Below are positions 51,942 to 60,191 of a DNA stretch of 64,000 nucleotides, one piece after another. Below the pieces are notes generated by a model, which ran no database searches, had not been told where the DNA came from, and worked only from the letters and a program-made list of their open reading frames with translations. How positions within the stretch are numbered: the stretch's first letter is position 1; the number at the start of each line of letters is the position of its first letter. The position numbers and the translations under genes were made by a program. Source of the DNA: DATBAX01 sp963762965. Lineage in GTDB: Bacteria; Acidobacteriota; Terriglobia; Terriglobales; Acidobacteriaceae. The DNA lies in the NCBI GenBank assembly GCA_963762965.1, contig CAVXME010000001.1, positions 1,426,001 through 1,490,000 of the forward strand, given 5' to 3'.

Positions 51942-52490
51942 TCAACGCTTCTGGTACGGGTGAAAGATGTAGTCTTTCGCCTTCACCGGCGTATGGCACG
52001 CGAATCCGCAGTCGGAGAAGCTTTTGGCGTCGGGTGAGAACGTGTCCGACTTGGCGTCGTAGTTGAACACCGCGTATCCCCAGCCCCCGCTTTTTGCAAA
52101 TCGCTTGCTGTCTTTTTCCATGAGGAAAGCCTGTTTAAAGACGTCAGGCACATCCACGACGAAGGGGGCCTCGGTGCTCTTCTTCGGCTTCCACTGGAGC
52201 TTCGCGATCATGGAGCCATCCGGGAAAGTCTGGCCGTTGCCCGGAACGCCGGCCTTGTACGCCTTGATCATGGTCGGATTGGCGACGATCACCTTGAGCA
52301 CTTCGTCGGTGCGGGCGGACGAGACCACCGACCAGTCCTCGTATCCCCTGAAGTCGGAGAACGCGATTCCGCTCGGCGATTTCAGCGAGTACTTGTCTTT
52401 ATCATTGTCCTGCGCGTAAACGGCCGTGACGACGAGGACAGCGAGCACTGCCGTGGCTTTCGCAATCGTGAGTTTGCTTTTGCGCTTCAT
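51942..52490 (-). CDS. Cytochrome P460-family protein with CX3CH haem motif
   Basis: 182 residues with a signal peptide ending AVYAQ. The body has FSDFRGYEDWSVV, PDGSMIAKLQWKPKK and a C-terminal DCGFACHTPVKAKDYIF, all like cytochrome P460 proteins that oxidise hydroxylamine or bind nitrogen oxides. The haem-attachment motif reads C161-G-F-A-C165-H166, with three residues between the cysteines instead of two. The periplasmic location fits the signal. It precedes the Tat hydrolase gene. Reaction not inferable; detoxification of NOx/hydroxylamine is possible. Confidence 0.82.
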   Translation of the reverse strand: MKRKSKLTIAKATAVLAVLVVTAVYAQDNDKDKYSLKSPSGIAFSDFRGYEDWSVVSSARTDEVLKVIVANPTMIKAYKAGVPGNGQTFPDGSMIAKLQWKPKKSTEAPFVVDVPDVFKQAFLMEKDSKRFAKSGGWGYAVFNYDAKSDTFSPDAKSFSDCGFACHTPVKAKDYIFHPYQKR

Positions 52491-52628
52491 GGCTGATCCT
52501 TTCTCAACGAGGGTTCCATTTTGGGTGCTGGGCTGCGGAATTGGCGGATTTTATCACACTCCCCGGAAACTGGCGGGTTGAGCTTCAAGATGGCTGACCC
52601 AGATCCAAACACCAACAATCCTCGCTGG

Positions 52629-53189
52629 CTAGGTGTGCACGTGCGGGCTTTGGCCGGGGTTCCTGGTGGGCGGCGGAGCATTTTTCACGACTTTTATTTC
52701 AAACTCCACCGGCAGCTCTTTGGGTGGATAACAGGCTGCCTTGTCGCAGGCCTGATATTTCAACAGTCCGCGAAACTTGTACTTACCGGGCAGCACGCTG
52801 GCCAGCGGGCGCACGATCACTCCGATGGTGAAGGCTCCGCTATAGACGCTCAACTTTTCATCGGGGGCGAAGGCGAATGCCATCTGCTCCCCCGGTGGAT
52901 AAGTGACTCTGCCCATCACAATGTCCGTGGGAGCATTTATTTTGAGCGAGGTGGGAATTAAGTACTCTTGCGTGGGAGTGTTGGAGTTGACGTGAAAGCC
53001 GGAGCCGATGCGGAATTGCAAATCCACCGACGCGCCCTTGCCGCGCGTCACCACCGTCAGCGGTGGCGCAATCAGGGTAATGGACGGGGCCCTCTTGCCC
53101 GGAATGTCGTCTTGTCCCAGCAGTTGCGCGCAGGACAATAAAAGTAGCAAAGCGGCTGCGGCTGCGTTCTTTGTAAATCGGTTCCACAT
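52629..53189 (-). CDS. Stand-alone DsbD alpha (N-terminal) domain protein
   Basis: 186 residues. A signal with possible lipobox-like Cys20, then the immunoglobulin-like DsbD-alpha fold: PPLTVVTRGKGASVDLQFRI, GSGFHVNSNTP and the redox pair in LLKYQACDKAACYPPKELP (C148, C153). In DsbD this domain passes electrons from the membrane part to DsbC or other substrates. Here it is a separate gene, starting 2 bases after the TlpA-like gene and last in the ccdA cluster. Confidence 0.88.
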   Translation of the reverse strand: MWNRFTKNAAAAALLLLLSCAQLLGQDDIPGKRAPSITLIAPPLTVVTRGKGASVDLQFRIGSGFHVNSNTPTQEYLIPTSLKINAPTDIVMGRVTYPPGEQMAFAFAPDEKLSVYSGAFTIGVIVRPLASVLPGKYKFRGLLKYQACDKAACYPPKELPVEFEIKVVKNAPPPTRNPGQSPHVHT

Positions 53190-53191
53190 CG

Positions 53192-53803
53192 TCAGTTGGT
53201 TGCCTTTCCGGGAGTCGCGGGGATGAGTCGCGCCGAAGGAGTGACCGGGTCTTGCCCGCCGTTCTGGGCGAGCGCTTTCTTAATGTCGTCCTGGATTTCG
53301 TGCTTGCCTTTGAGCCCGAACACTTTGTCGATCACTTTGCCGTCCCGGCCGATGTAAAAGGTCGCAGGAAGAAATTGCACTCCGCCGTAAGCGTCTCCCA
53401 CGGACTCCTTACCAACCGCGATGGGATAGTTCACGCCCATGTCCTTGGCGAACTTTGCGATGTCCTCGGGACTGGCGTCATCCATGGCGACGCCCAGCAC
53501 TTGCAGTCCCTGGGAACCATATTCATTCTGCAATTCGACAAACCAGGGCATCTCGATTTTGCAGGGAACGCACCAGGTGGCCCAGAAGTTGAGCAGCACG
53601 GCTTTTCCCCGGTAGTCCGAAAGATGAATGGTGGTTTTGCCGTCGAGAGATGCCAGCGCAAAATCGGGCGCTATCTGGTTCTTCAGGCTGTTGCTCGTAT
53701 CTGGAGATGAATCGGGGTGGTGGCGGGCCTTCTCGACACCAAACACCAGCAGCAGCGAAATCACCATGGCCACTACAACAATGACAACCGGATCACGTTT
53801 CAC
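53192..53803 (-). CDS. TlpA/ResA-like periplasmic thiol-disulfide oxidoreductase
   Basis: 203 residues anchored by an N-terminal helix (about 5-22). The thioredoxin domain has WATWCVPCKIEMP with C78 and C81, and FLPATFYIGRDGK with the cis-Pro region. It matches the TlpA/ResA/CcmG group and may play the DsbD-gamma role, taking electrons from CcdA. It starts 12 bases after ccdA and ends 2 bases before the DsbD-alpha gene. Confidence 0.92.
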   Translation of the reverse strand: MKRDPVVIVVVAMVISLLLVFGVEKARHHPDSSPDTSNSLKNQIAPDFALASLDGKTTIHLSDYRGKAVLLNFWATWCVPCKIEMPWFVELQNEYGSQGLQVLGVAMDDASPEDIAKFAKDMGVNYPIAVGKESVGDAYGGVQFLPATFYIGRDGKVIDKVFGLKGKHEIQDDIKKALAQNGGQDPVTPSARLIPATPGKATN

Positions 53804-53815
53804 AAATCACTCCTA

Positions 53816-54538
53816 CTACAGCGAAAAACGGCTGAGGGCGGAAAAATAATTTGCCAGCAAGGTGAACTTTCCCAGGATGAGCAAAATGCCCAGGGCAATC
53901 AGCAAACCGCCGCTGGCCACCTCGACCGCGTGCATGTGGGCCCGAAAGCGGCCATAGAATTTCAGGAAGCGCTCGATCCCTAAAGCAGTCAGCAGAAAAG
54001 GTACGGCAAGGCCCAGGGAATAGATCGCCAGTAAGAAAATCCCCTTGCTGACCGAATCCTCGGTGGCGGCAAAGCCCAGAATGACGCCGAGAATGGGGCC
54101 CACGCAAGGCGTCCAGCCAAAGGCAAACGCAAAGCCAATCACAAATGCGCCCCATGGGGTGCTGCCCCCTTTTACGCCGTGGAAGCGCTTGTCGGAATAA
54201 AGCGCATTGATGCGCAGGATGCCCGTAAGATGGAGTCCAAACAAAATGATGATGACGCCCGCAACCCGCGCCAGCACTGACTTGTAGCGTGCCAGCAAGT
54301 GGCCGACTTCGGTGGAAAGCGCGCCCAGCGTGATGAACACAATGCTGAAACCCAGAATAAAGCCAATCGAATTCAGCATCACCTTGCGCAGCAAGTGGGC
54401 ATCTTCCGACTTGAGTTCCTCCACCCCGGCGCCCGAAATCAACGACACATATCCCGGAACCAGGGGCAGCACACAGGGCGAGAGAAACGAAACCAGGCCC
54501 GCCAGGAATGCTGCAATGGGAAGCGGAAGATTCGACAT
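53816..54538 (-). CDS. ccdA: Cytochrome c biogenesis/thiol-transfer membrane protein CcdA
   Basis: 240 residues with six helices. The two redox cysteines are C22 in SFLSPCVLPLVPGYVSL and C145 in FGWTPCVGPILGV. CcdA moves electrons from cytoplasmic thioredoxin across the membrane to periplasmic thiols, being the beta part of DsbD. First gene of the ccdA, tlpA-like, DsbD-alpha set. Together they can rebuild a DsbD-type pathway from three polypeptides. Confidence 0.94.
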   Translation of the reverse strand: MSNLPLPIAAFLAGLVSFLSPCVLPLVPGYVSLISGAGVEELKSEDAHLLRKVMLNSIGFILGFSIVFITLGALSTEVGHLLARYKSVLARVAGVIIILFGLHLTGILRINALYSDKRFHGVKGGSTPWGAFVIGFAFAFGWTPCVGPILGVILGFAATEDSVSKGIFLLAIYSLGLAVPFLLTALGIERFLKFYGRFRAHMHAVEVASGGLLIALGILLILGKFTLLANYFSALSRFSL

Positions 54539-54687
54539 ACAGATTTATTGTACCTGTCAGAAGCCAAGTTGCGAATGACCAATGCCGACGTAGGGCGGGT
54601 GCCCTCACCCGTCCGTGCAGGCTTTAAGCCCGCAACCTCCGAGCTAGCTCGTGCGCAGACGAGGCGTCCGCGCCCACGTGGTGGTGC

Positions 54688-55743
54688 TTAGGGGCCGCTC
54701 TTGGCAGGGGCAACAGCTTTACGGGCCGGTTGCAGTGGGGCCGGCGTGCTCACTGCGTTCGGGGCATCGGCCACAGCCTTGCGAATGAATCCCGACGGTA
54801 CGATCGCAGTTAGCACCGTGCGATCACTATCCTGCTCGACTTTCAGGCTGCCGAAGAACTCTTTTACGTCGGGATCGGGCCCGCGTCCGGAAACCGAAAT
54901 TTCCGCCGAATTGAAAAGTGTTAGATAGGTCTTGAGCTGGTCGGTGGCGTGTATGGCATCGTCCTTACTCCCGGTAAAGGCTTCCGCCCGGAGATGCACC
55001 GCCCCGAGATAACGCACCGAAGCCACCACCACGGTCGGCTTGGGGAACAGAAAAGACAGATTGATGGGGGACGCAGGAACATGGCTGGTCCCATTCAACT
55101 CAGGGGATACCCGGAAGATGAACCACCCCAGACTGGCCAGCGGGACGTGCTTGTAATACTGGCGCAAGAGCGCAGGCCCGCCAAAGGGTGATGCCAGTTT
55201 GCGCGAGCGATCGATGATCCCCTGGATGACCAGCGGATCGCTGTGGTTGGAAGCCGCCACGGTGTTCACCCCAAGAATGGCCACCCGCAGAGTCCGGCCT
55301 TCGAGGGGAATGGTGTAGATGTCGGTGGGGCCGTAGCTTTCGATAGAACTGGAAAGCTTGCGCAGGTAGTCTCGCAGGCGGTCTCCATCAAATTTGCCTA
55401 CCAGCACTTCGGAATAGCGGACTTCGTCCGATCCTGGTTTCGCCGGGTCTGGATTGCTCGGGTAGTGGATGGCAAAAGCGGCCTTGTCCAGATCACGCTC
55501 GAACTGAAAGCCGGTGGCCTGGATGAATTGCTCGTATTCGGGGTCGTGCGCAACTTCCGGCAGCTTGCCGGCGATGTTTGCCAAGCGTATCAGTTCCAGA
55601 TTCACGTAGAAGAAACCATCAGCGCTGGGCAGCAGGCGGGCGGGTTCGGGCGGGGCATGCTTGCGCAGGAAAACCACCAGCGCAACAGCAGCGATTACCA
55701 GGAGAACGGCGAAGATGACAGGGAGGCGTCGTCGAATGCGCAT
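54688..55743 (-). CDS. Membrane-anchored hypothetical protein, 351 aa
   Basis: One N-terminal helix (MRIRRRLPVIFAVLLVIAAV) then a large exported domain: LLPSADGFFYVNLELIRLAN, long charged stretches, FKFERDLDKAAFAIHYP-like strands, and a Pro/Ala-rich tail. No catalytic motif. I recognise the opening as a conserved Acidobacteriota unknown but can give no function. It lies upstream of the ccdA cluster on the same strand with about 150 bases of repeat-like DNA between. Confidence 0.7.
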   Translation of the reverse strand: MRIRRRLPVIFAVLLVIAAVALVVFLRKHAPPEPARLLPSADGFFYVNLELIRLANIAGKLPEVAHDPEYEQFIQATGFQFERDLDKAAFAIHYPSNPDPAKPGSDEVRYSEVLVGKFDGDRLRDYLRKLSSSIESYGPTDIYTIPLEGRTLRVAILGVNTVAASNHSDPLVIQGIIDRSRKLASPFGGPALLRQYYKHVPLASLGWFIFRVSPELNGTSHVPASPINLSFLFPKPTVVVASVRYLGAVHLRAEAFTGSKDDAIHATDQLKTYLTLFNSAEISVSGRGPDPDVKEFFGSLKVEQDSDRTVLTAIVPSGFIRKAVADAPNAVSTPAPLQPARKAVAPAKSGP

Positions 55744-55844
55744 GGAGAACCGGCCACAACGGCTGAAACAGCCAGGGTGACCAGGAAGCCGTCATCATAA
55801 CATTTGGGCGGATTCTGGGTGAGCGAGGGTGGTTGAAGAGGTAT

Positions 55845-56069
55845 TTAGCGAAAAATCACGATATATAGCTTCTTTAGAGCGTTATACAGAAAAACGCCAT
55901 CGCCTACGAAGCCGCCCCAAGATTGGAACAGGATATGAACACGCCGAGTTCCATTGCTACCAACTACAGTTAATACGCCAACAAGTTTGGCTACGTTTGC
56001 GGCGTTAATGTCGCTGCAATAGGTTGCCAAAAGTTCATCTTGTGCAGGCTTCTTGGCTTCTTCCGGCAT
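55845..56069 (-). pseudogene. Truncated ClpP-like (SDH-type serine protease) fragment
   Basis: 74 codons from ATG 56069 after AAGGAG. YCSDINAANVAKLVG then VHILFQSWGGFVGDGVFLYN matches the N-terminal part of ClpP/crotonase-fold 'SDH' peptidases, which normally continue for over 100 more residues with the catalytic Ser and His. Here the frame ends at LYIVIFR. It follows the transposase remnant by about 20 bases and probably decayed with it. Confidence 0.7.
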
Positions 56070-56091
56070 AATTTACTCCTTCTATCTGGCC

Positions 56092-56916
56092 CTATTGGGC
56101 CAAGTTTAGTATTTCCTCGATTGTACAAACGTGATCGGTAAGGCCTGCTTACATCGCGGGTGTCACGCGAAGTGTTTTATGTACTCGGCAAAAGTTGTAG
56201 TGCATGAAGAACAGCGCGACCATGTGCCCGTGATTTTCGATCTTCTTGCTAAATCTGTTTGTCAGGCGCGTGAACAGCTGCATCCCCATCCGCATTGAAA
56301 GATTCTGACGCTCAACGTAGCTGGTACTGATGTGGTCAGGATCGGGGTTTCCGGCGAGCACCGGAGTGCGGCATCCGATGCAGCTTGCGGGGCTATAACG
56401 GCTCTCAGGATTGTAGCTAGATGCGCCGTAGAGCTTAAGGAGCATGGCATAGTCAATGTCCGCGCCAAATGCGGCTTACGTGGCCTCGGCATACATCCTG
56501 TGACTGTCCGTTGTTAGCTGGATGCGAGTGCTGATCCGACTTGCTACATCTTGCATGAATGCGTGAGAAGTGTCCGCGCCGCGATCCCCGAGCGTGAACG
56601 AGATGATTAGCTTGCTGTCGGCATCTAGGGCCGTCCAAGTCGAAACGCTTCCCGCTCCTGCCTTCACTTGTTCCATTGTGAGGTTCTTGTCTTTGCCATA
56701 AACGAAGGCCGAGATTTCGTCGCATTGAACGCGACGCGAACGAAGATTCCGAACATGGGCATCGTGGTAAGCGGCGCAGGCACAGCCCATGTCTTTGAGG
56801 AGTTTCAAAATGGTATGTTTGCAACTCCTGTGACGCGGCATGTCGCATTTATGGAATGTACTGGTCTGTTGCACGTTAGGTACCGTTATGGTACCTTTTA
56901 AAATTGTCCCGGACAT
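56092..56916 (-). pseudogene. Decayed IS1-like transposase
   Basis: DDE-type transposase fragments: RVQCDEISAFVYGKDKNL (a conserved Trp in the usual IWSF is now Ser), STWTALDADSKLIISF, SRISTRIQLTTDSHRMY, then after an in-frame TAA (56478-56476) FGADIDYAMLLKLYGA, ESRYSPASCIGC, STSYVERQNLSMRMGMQ and FMHYNFCRVHKTLRVTPAM, then a second TAA (56151-56149) before AGLTDHV. Upstream, NATCRVTGVA and KHTILKLLKDMG lie in different frames across 56818-56820. Two stops plus one frameshift: inactive. Beside a tRNA-Thr. Confidence 0.85.
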
Positions 56917-56971
56917 CAGGAAGGGATCAGAGGGATAGTCTGTGCCCTCGAGGGCTTGACTGTCTCAAACT

Positions 56972-57047
56972 GCTGGCGTAGCTCAGCTGGTAGAGCATCT
57001 GATTTGTAATCAGAGGGTCGGGGGTTCAAATCCCTCCGTCAGCTCCA
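56972..57047 (+). tRNA. tRNA-Thr (anticodon TGT)
   Basis: Full cloverleaf: acceptor GCTGGCG/CGTCAGC, D arm AGCTGGTAGA, anticodon stem TCTGA/TCAGA with loop TTTGTAA, T arm GGGGGTTCAAATCCCTC, discriminator T and encoded CCA. First of five tRNAs around tuf. The transposase remnant ends 55 bases upstream. Confidence 0.98.
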
Positions 57048-57287
57048 GCATTTGATTGCAGAGATCGGTTCCGGACGCAGTAGGCTTGGCGCGGCGGCGT
57101 GGCAGATTTTTTCCAACGGCACTCCATAAGGAAGTTTTTCCAAGTGTAGTGTGTGCGCGATGCGGATTCTCGCGCGCATTTCTGCTTTTTAAATAATTTT
57201 GCAAGCTCGCTGCCTGCACGATCCTACGCGTCCACACGCAAGACCGGCGAAGGCCGGAGGTGAAGTAAAAAGCCGATTCGGCTTTCT

Positions 57288-57375
57288 GCACAGGTGGGTG
57301 AGTGGTTAAAGCCAGCAGACTGTAAATCTGCCCCTCTTATGAGGTACGAAGGTTCGAATCCTTCCCTGTGCACCA
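57288..57375 (+). tRNA. tRNA-Tyr (anticodon GTA)
   Basis: Class II tRNA with long variable arm. Acceptor GCACAGG/CCTGTGC, anticodon stem CAGA/TCTG with loop CTGTAAA, variable arm CCCTCTTATGAGG, T arm GAAGGTTCGAATCCTTC, discriminator A, CCA encoded. About 240 bases without other features precede it. Confidence 0.98.
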
Positions 57376-57421
57376 GAGTTAGCAGCAGGGTGGACGCGGT
57401 CCTGAGCGGAGTCGAGTTCCA

Positions 57422-57601
57422 GTGCGTCTTTACATGGCAATGATCGCGTTTGTGGTTCTAGGCGCGGCCGCGTGGATGACGTTGACCGACCAGCGATTGC
57501 GCCTGATGACGCTGGCGATCCTGGGAATGTTCGCGGTGAAGACTTGGCTGCGGCACCGGGAAGCAGCGCGGCTGAAAGCCGATAGCGAGGTTGAGCAGTA
57601 G
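57422..57601 (+). CDS. Small membrane protein between tRNA genes, 55-59 aa
   Basis: From GTG 57422 (a GGAG is about 10 bases upstream) or ATG 57434 the frame encodes MAMIAFVVLGAAAWMTLTD then QRLRLMTLAILGMFAVKTWL and a charged tail REAARLKADSEVEQ. Two hydrophobic helices, positive loop, ends at TAG 57601, three bases before the next tRNA. Too regular in composition to be chance, yet unknown to me. It would be cut from the primary tRNA transcript, so translation would need its own transcript or processing. Confidence 0.55.
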   Translation: MRLYMAMIAFVVLGAAAWMTLTDQRLRLMTLAILGMFAVKTWLRHREAARLKADSEVEQ

Positions 57602-57604
57602 TCA

Positions 57605-57680
<76 letters not shown>

Positions 57681-57725
57681 GAAGTTGGGTTTTGCGGGGA
57701 ATGGCGAGAATTAGCCGATCAGAGT

Positions 57726-57765
57726 TTTAGCTGGCGGCTAATAGCTGATAGCTGAAAGCTGGTTC
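57726..57765. repeat. TAGCTGGCGGCTAATAGCTG-type repeat
   Basis: Short AGCTGATAGCTGAAAGCT words of the same family as 34455-34511 and 59487-59515 sit between tRNA-Thr and tRNA-Gly. Confidence 0.45.
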
Positions 57766-57767
57766 GG

Positions 57768-57842
57768 GCGGGAGTAACTCAGTGGTAGAGTCACAGCCTT
57801 CCAAGCTGTTGGTCGCGGGTTCGATTCCCGTCTCCCGCTCCA
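57768..57842 (+). tRNA. tRNA-Gly (anticodon TCC)
   Basis: Acceptor GCGGGAG/CTCCCGC, anticodon stem ACAGC/GCTGT with loop CTTCCAA, T arm CGCGGGTTCGATTCCCG, discriminator T, CCA encoded. The set Thr, Tyr, Thr, Gly before tuf has the same isoacceptors as the E. coli thrU-tyrU-glyT-thrT-tufB cluster, with the last two exchanged. Confidence 0.98.
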
Positions 57843-57865
57843 GAAATTTTTGAAACAGGTGTCTG

Positions 57866-58207
57866 GTGGATTTTGTAAAGGCCGAGATCAAGGTTGAGAG
57901 CGAAAAAGAGTTCGAAGGGCTGAAAAGCTCGATCACTCGCATCTTTGAACCCAGTAAGGTCGAGAATTTTCTGAAGCGCATGTCGGGCAAAAGCCTTCGG
58001 ATTCGCGACTGGGATGGAGTGGTTGCGAAGCGATTGCTCGATCAGTCGGACGAGGTTTTGGCCAAGTCCGGGACCACGTCGCAGCGGTTGTATGAGGCGT
58101 TGACGCTGTCAGATCAGGCGCAGATGCGGGAATTTTATCTGTCGAAGATTGAAGAACTGGCGCCGGAAACGCGGACGAAATTTAAGCAGCTTTATCAGTA
58201 CTACTAA
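57866..58207 (+). CDS. Conserved hypothetical protein before tuf, 113 aa
   Basis: From GTG 57866 (AGGTG upstream). The protein is highly charged and helical (DFVKAEIKVESEKEFEGLKS; KVENFLKRMSGKSLRIRDWD) without membrane segments, ending KFKQLYQYY. It stops 21 bases before tuf and is likely co-transcribed. I recall relatives upstream of tuf in Acidobacteriota only vaguely, and no function is known. Confidence 0.65.
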   Translation: MDFVKAEIKVESEKEFEGLKSSITRIFEPSKVENFLKRMSGKSLRIRDWDGVVAKRLLDQSDEVLAKSGTTSQRLYEALTLSDQAQMREFYLSKIEELAPETRTKFKQLYQYY

Positions 58208-58228
58208 GACGGAAGGTACGAGCAAGTC

Positions 58229-59416
<1,188 letters not shown>

Positions 59417-59428
59417 AGAAAATGCATA

Positions 59429-59466
59429 GGTCCTTCGTTCGCAAAAACCGCTCTCTCAGGATGACA
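59429..59466. repeat. GAAGGACC...CAGGATGAC-type repeat after tuf
   Basis: A reverse copy of the GTCATCCTGAGCG repeat (other copies at 20108-20168, 20731-20853) occupies the gap after the tuf stop. It carries no Rho-independent T-run. Confidence 0.55.
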
Positions 59467-59486
59467 GCGGTTTTGATGATCAAGAT

Positions 59487-59515
59487 TTAGCTAGCGGCTA
59501 GAAGCTAGTAGCTGA
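59487..59515. repeat. TAGCTAGCGGCTAGAAGC-type repeat
   Basis: Short self-complementary CTAGAAGCTAG words as at 34455-34511, between tuf and rpmG. Confidence 0.45.
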
Positions 59516-59532
59516 ATTAGGGAGTGAGCAAA

Positions 59533-59685
59533 ATGCCCCGAGAGATTATTTCGATGCAGTGCGGTGATTGCAAGGAACGCAATTACTCGAAGACCAAGAA
59601 CCGTAAAACCATGACCGAGCGGTTGGAGCTGAAGAAATTCTGCAACCGTTGCCGGAAGCATACGCCGCACAAAGAAGTGAAATAA
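59533..59685 (+). CDS. rpmG: 50S ribosomal protein L33
   Basis: 50 residues, MPREIISMQCGDCKERNYST-like opening and ...CNRCRKHTPHKEVK end. The four zinc cysteines are C10, C13, C37 and C40 (CGDC; CNRC), the zinc-binding C+ form of L33. Just below 60 codons, yet clearly real. It follows tuf by 116 bases and precedes tRNA-Trp. Confidence 0.95.
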   Translation: MPREIISMQCGDCKERNYSKTKNRKTMTERLELKKFCNRCRKHTPHKEVK

Positions 59686-59755
59686 TTGCAGATCGAAGAT
59701 TTTAGATTGCAGATTTGAAGTCAAAATCTACAATCTAAAATCGTAAATCTGCAAT
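59685..59755. repeat. 31-bp near-perfect inverted repeat, A/T-rich
   Basis: ATTGCAGATCGAAGATTTTA (59685-59704) begins the left arm and TAAAATCGTAAATCTGCAAT (59736-59755) ends the right arm. The arms pair over about 31 bases with few mismatches around a short loop, starting on the last base of the rpmG stop and ending six bases before tRNA-Trp. Composition is far lower in GC than the neighbours. A mini-repeat, or a processing hairpin. Confidence 0.65.
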
Positions 59756-59761
59756 GAATAC

Positions 59762-59837
59762 AGGGGCGTAAGCTCAACGGTTAAACTGTCGGTCTCCAAA
59801 ACCGAACTTGGGGGTTCGAATCCCTCCGCCCCTGCCA
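59762..59837 (+). tRNA. tRNA-Trp (anticodon CCA)
   Basis: Acceptor AGGGGCG/CGCCCCT, anticodon stem TCGGT/ACCGA with loop CTCCAAA, T arm GGGGGTTCGAATCCCTC, discriminator G, CCA encoded. Lies between rpmG and secE, as in many bacteria. Confidence 0.98.
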
Positions 59838-59885
59838 GAATTTGGAAGAGCAGGTTCGGAAGCACGAACGGAAAGTAGAAAGTAG

Positions 59886-60131
59886 ATGGCGACAGTGGCT
59901 GAACATGAATTGGTGACATCGGTGAAAGCCTGGCCCGAGCGGGTCAAGACTTTCTACAACGACGTGCGCACGGAAATGAAGAAGGTGACCAATCCTTCTT
60001 TTAAGGAAGTACAGGCTACGACCGCAGTTGTCATCATTACCGTGTTCTTGTTTGGCTTGTATTTCTTTGTTGTCGACAAAGCCATCGGAACCGGAATCGA
60101 CGCGTTGTTCAAGCATTTCGGGCATCACTAG
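59886..60131 (+). CDS. secE: Preprotein translocase subunit SecE
   Basis: 81 residues. Amphipathic region VKTFYNDVRTEMKKVTNPS, then a single membrane helix ATTAVVIITVFLFGLYFFVV. The short form lacks the first two helices of E. coli SecE and is usual outside Proteobacteria. Bridges SecY and SecG in the translocon. It lies 48 bases after tRNA-Trp. Confidence 0.95.
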   Translation: MATVAEHELVTSVKAWPERVKTFYNDVRTEMKKVTNPSFKEVQATTAVVIITVFLFGLYFFVVDKAIGTGIDALFKHFGHH

Positions 60132-60191
60132 AGGTCAGGAAGAATAAGAGATCAGGAAAGAATCAAAGAAGCTGAAGTTTTCGAGCACCTT

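Noticed and set aside
56956..56961. TTGACT as a -35 box for tRNA-Thr
   Set aside because: Only about 10 bases separate it from the tRNA, leaving no room for a -10 upstream of the mature 5' end.
57010..57291. 93-codon frame on - ending LTEGFEPPTL
   Set aside because: It is the antisense reading of tRNA-Thr, a known annotation artefact (TEGFEPPTL-type peptides).
57727..57990. 87-codon frame on - with ETGIEPATNSLE
   Set aside because: Antisense reading of tRNA-Gly; same artefact class.
59728..59919. 63-codon frame on - with AEGFEPPSSVLE
   Set aside because: Antisense reading of tRNA-Trp; same artefact class.
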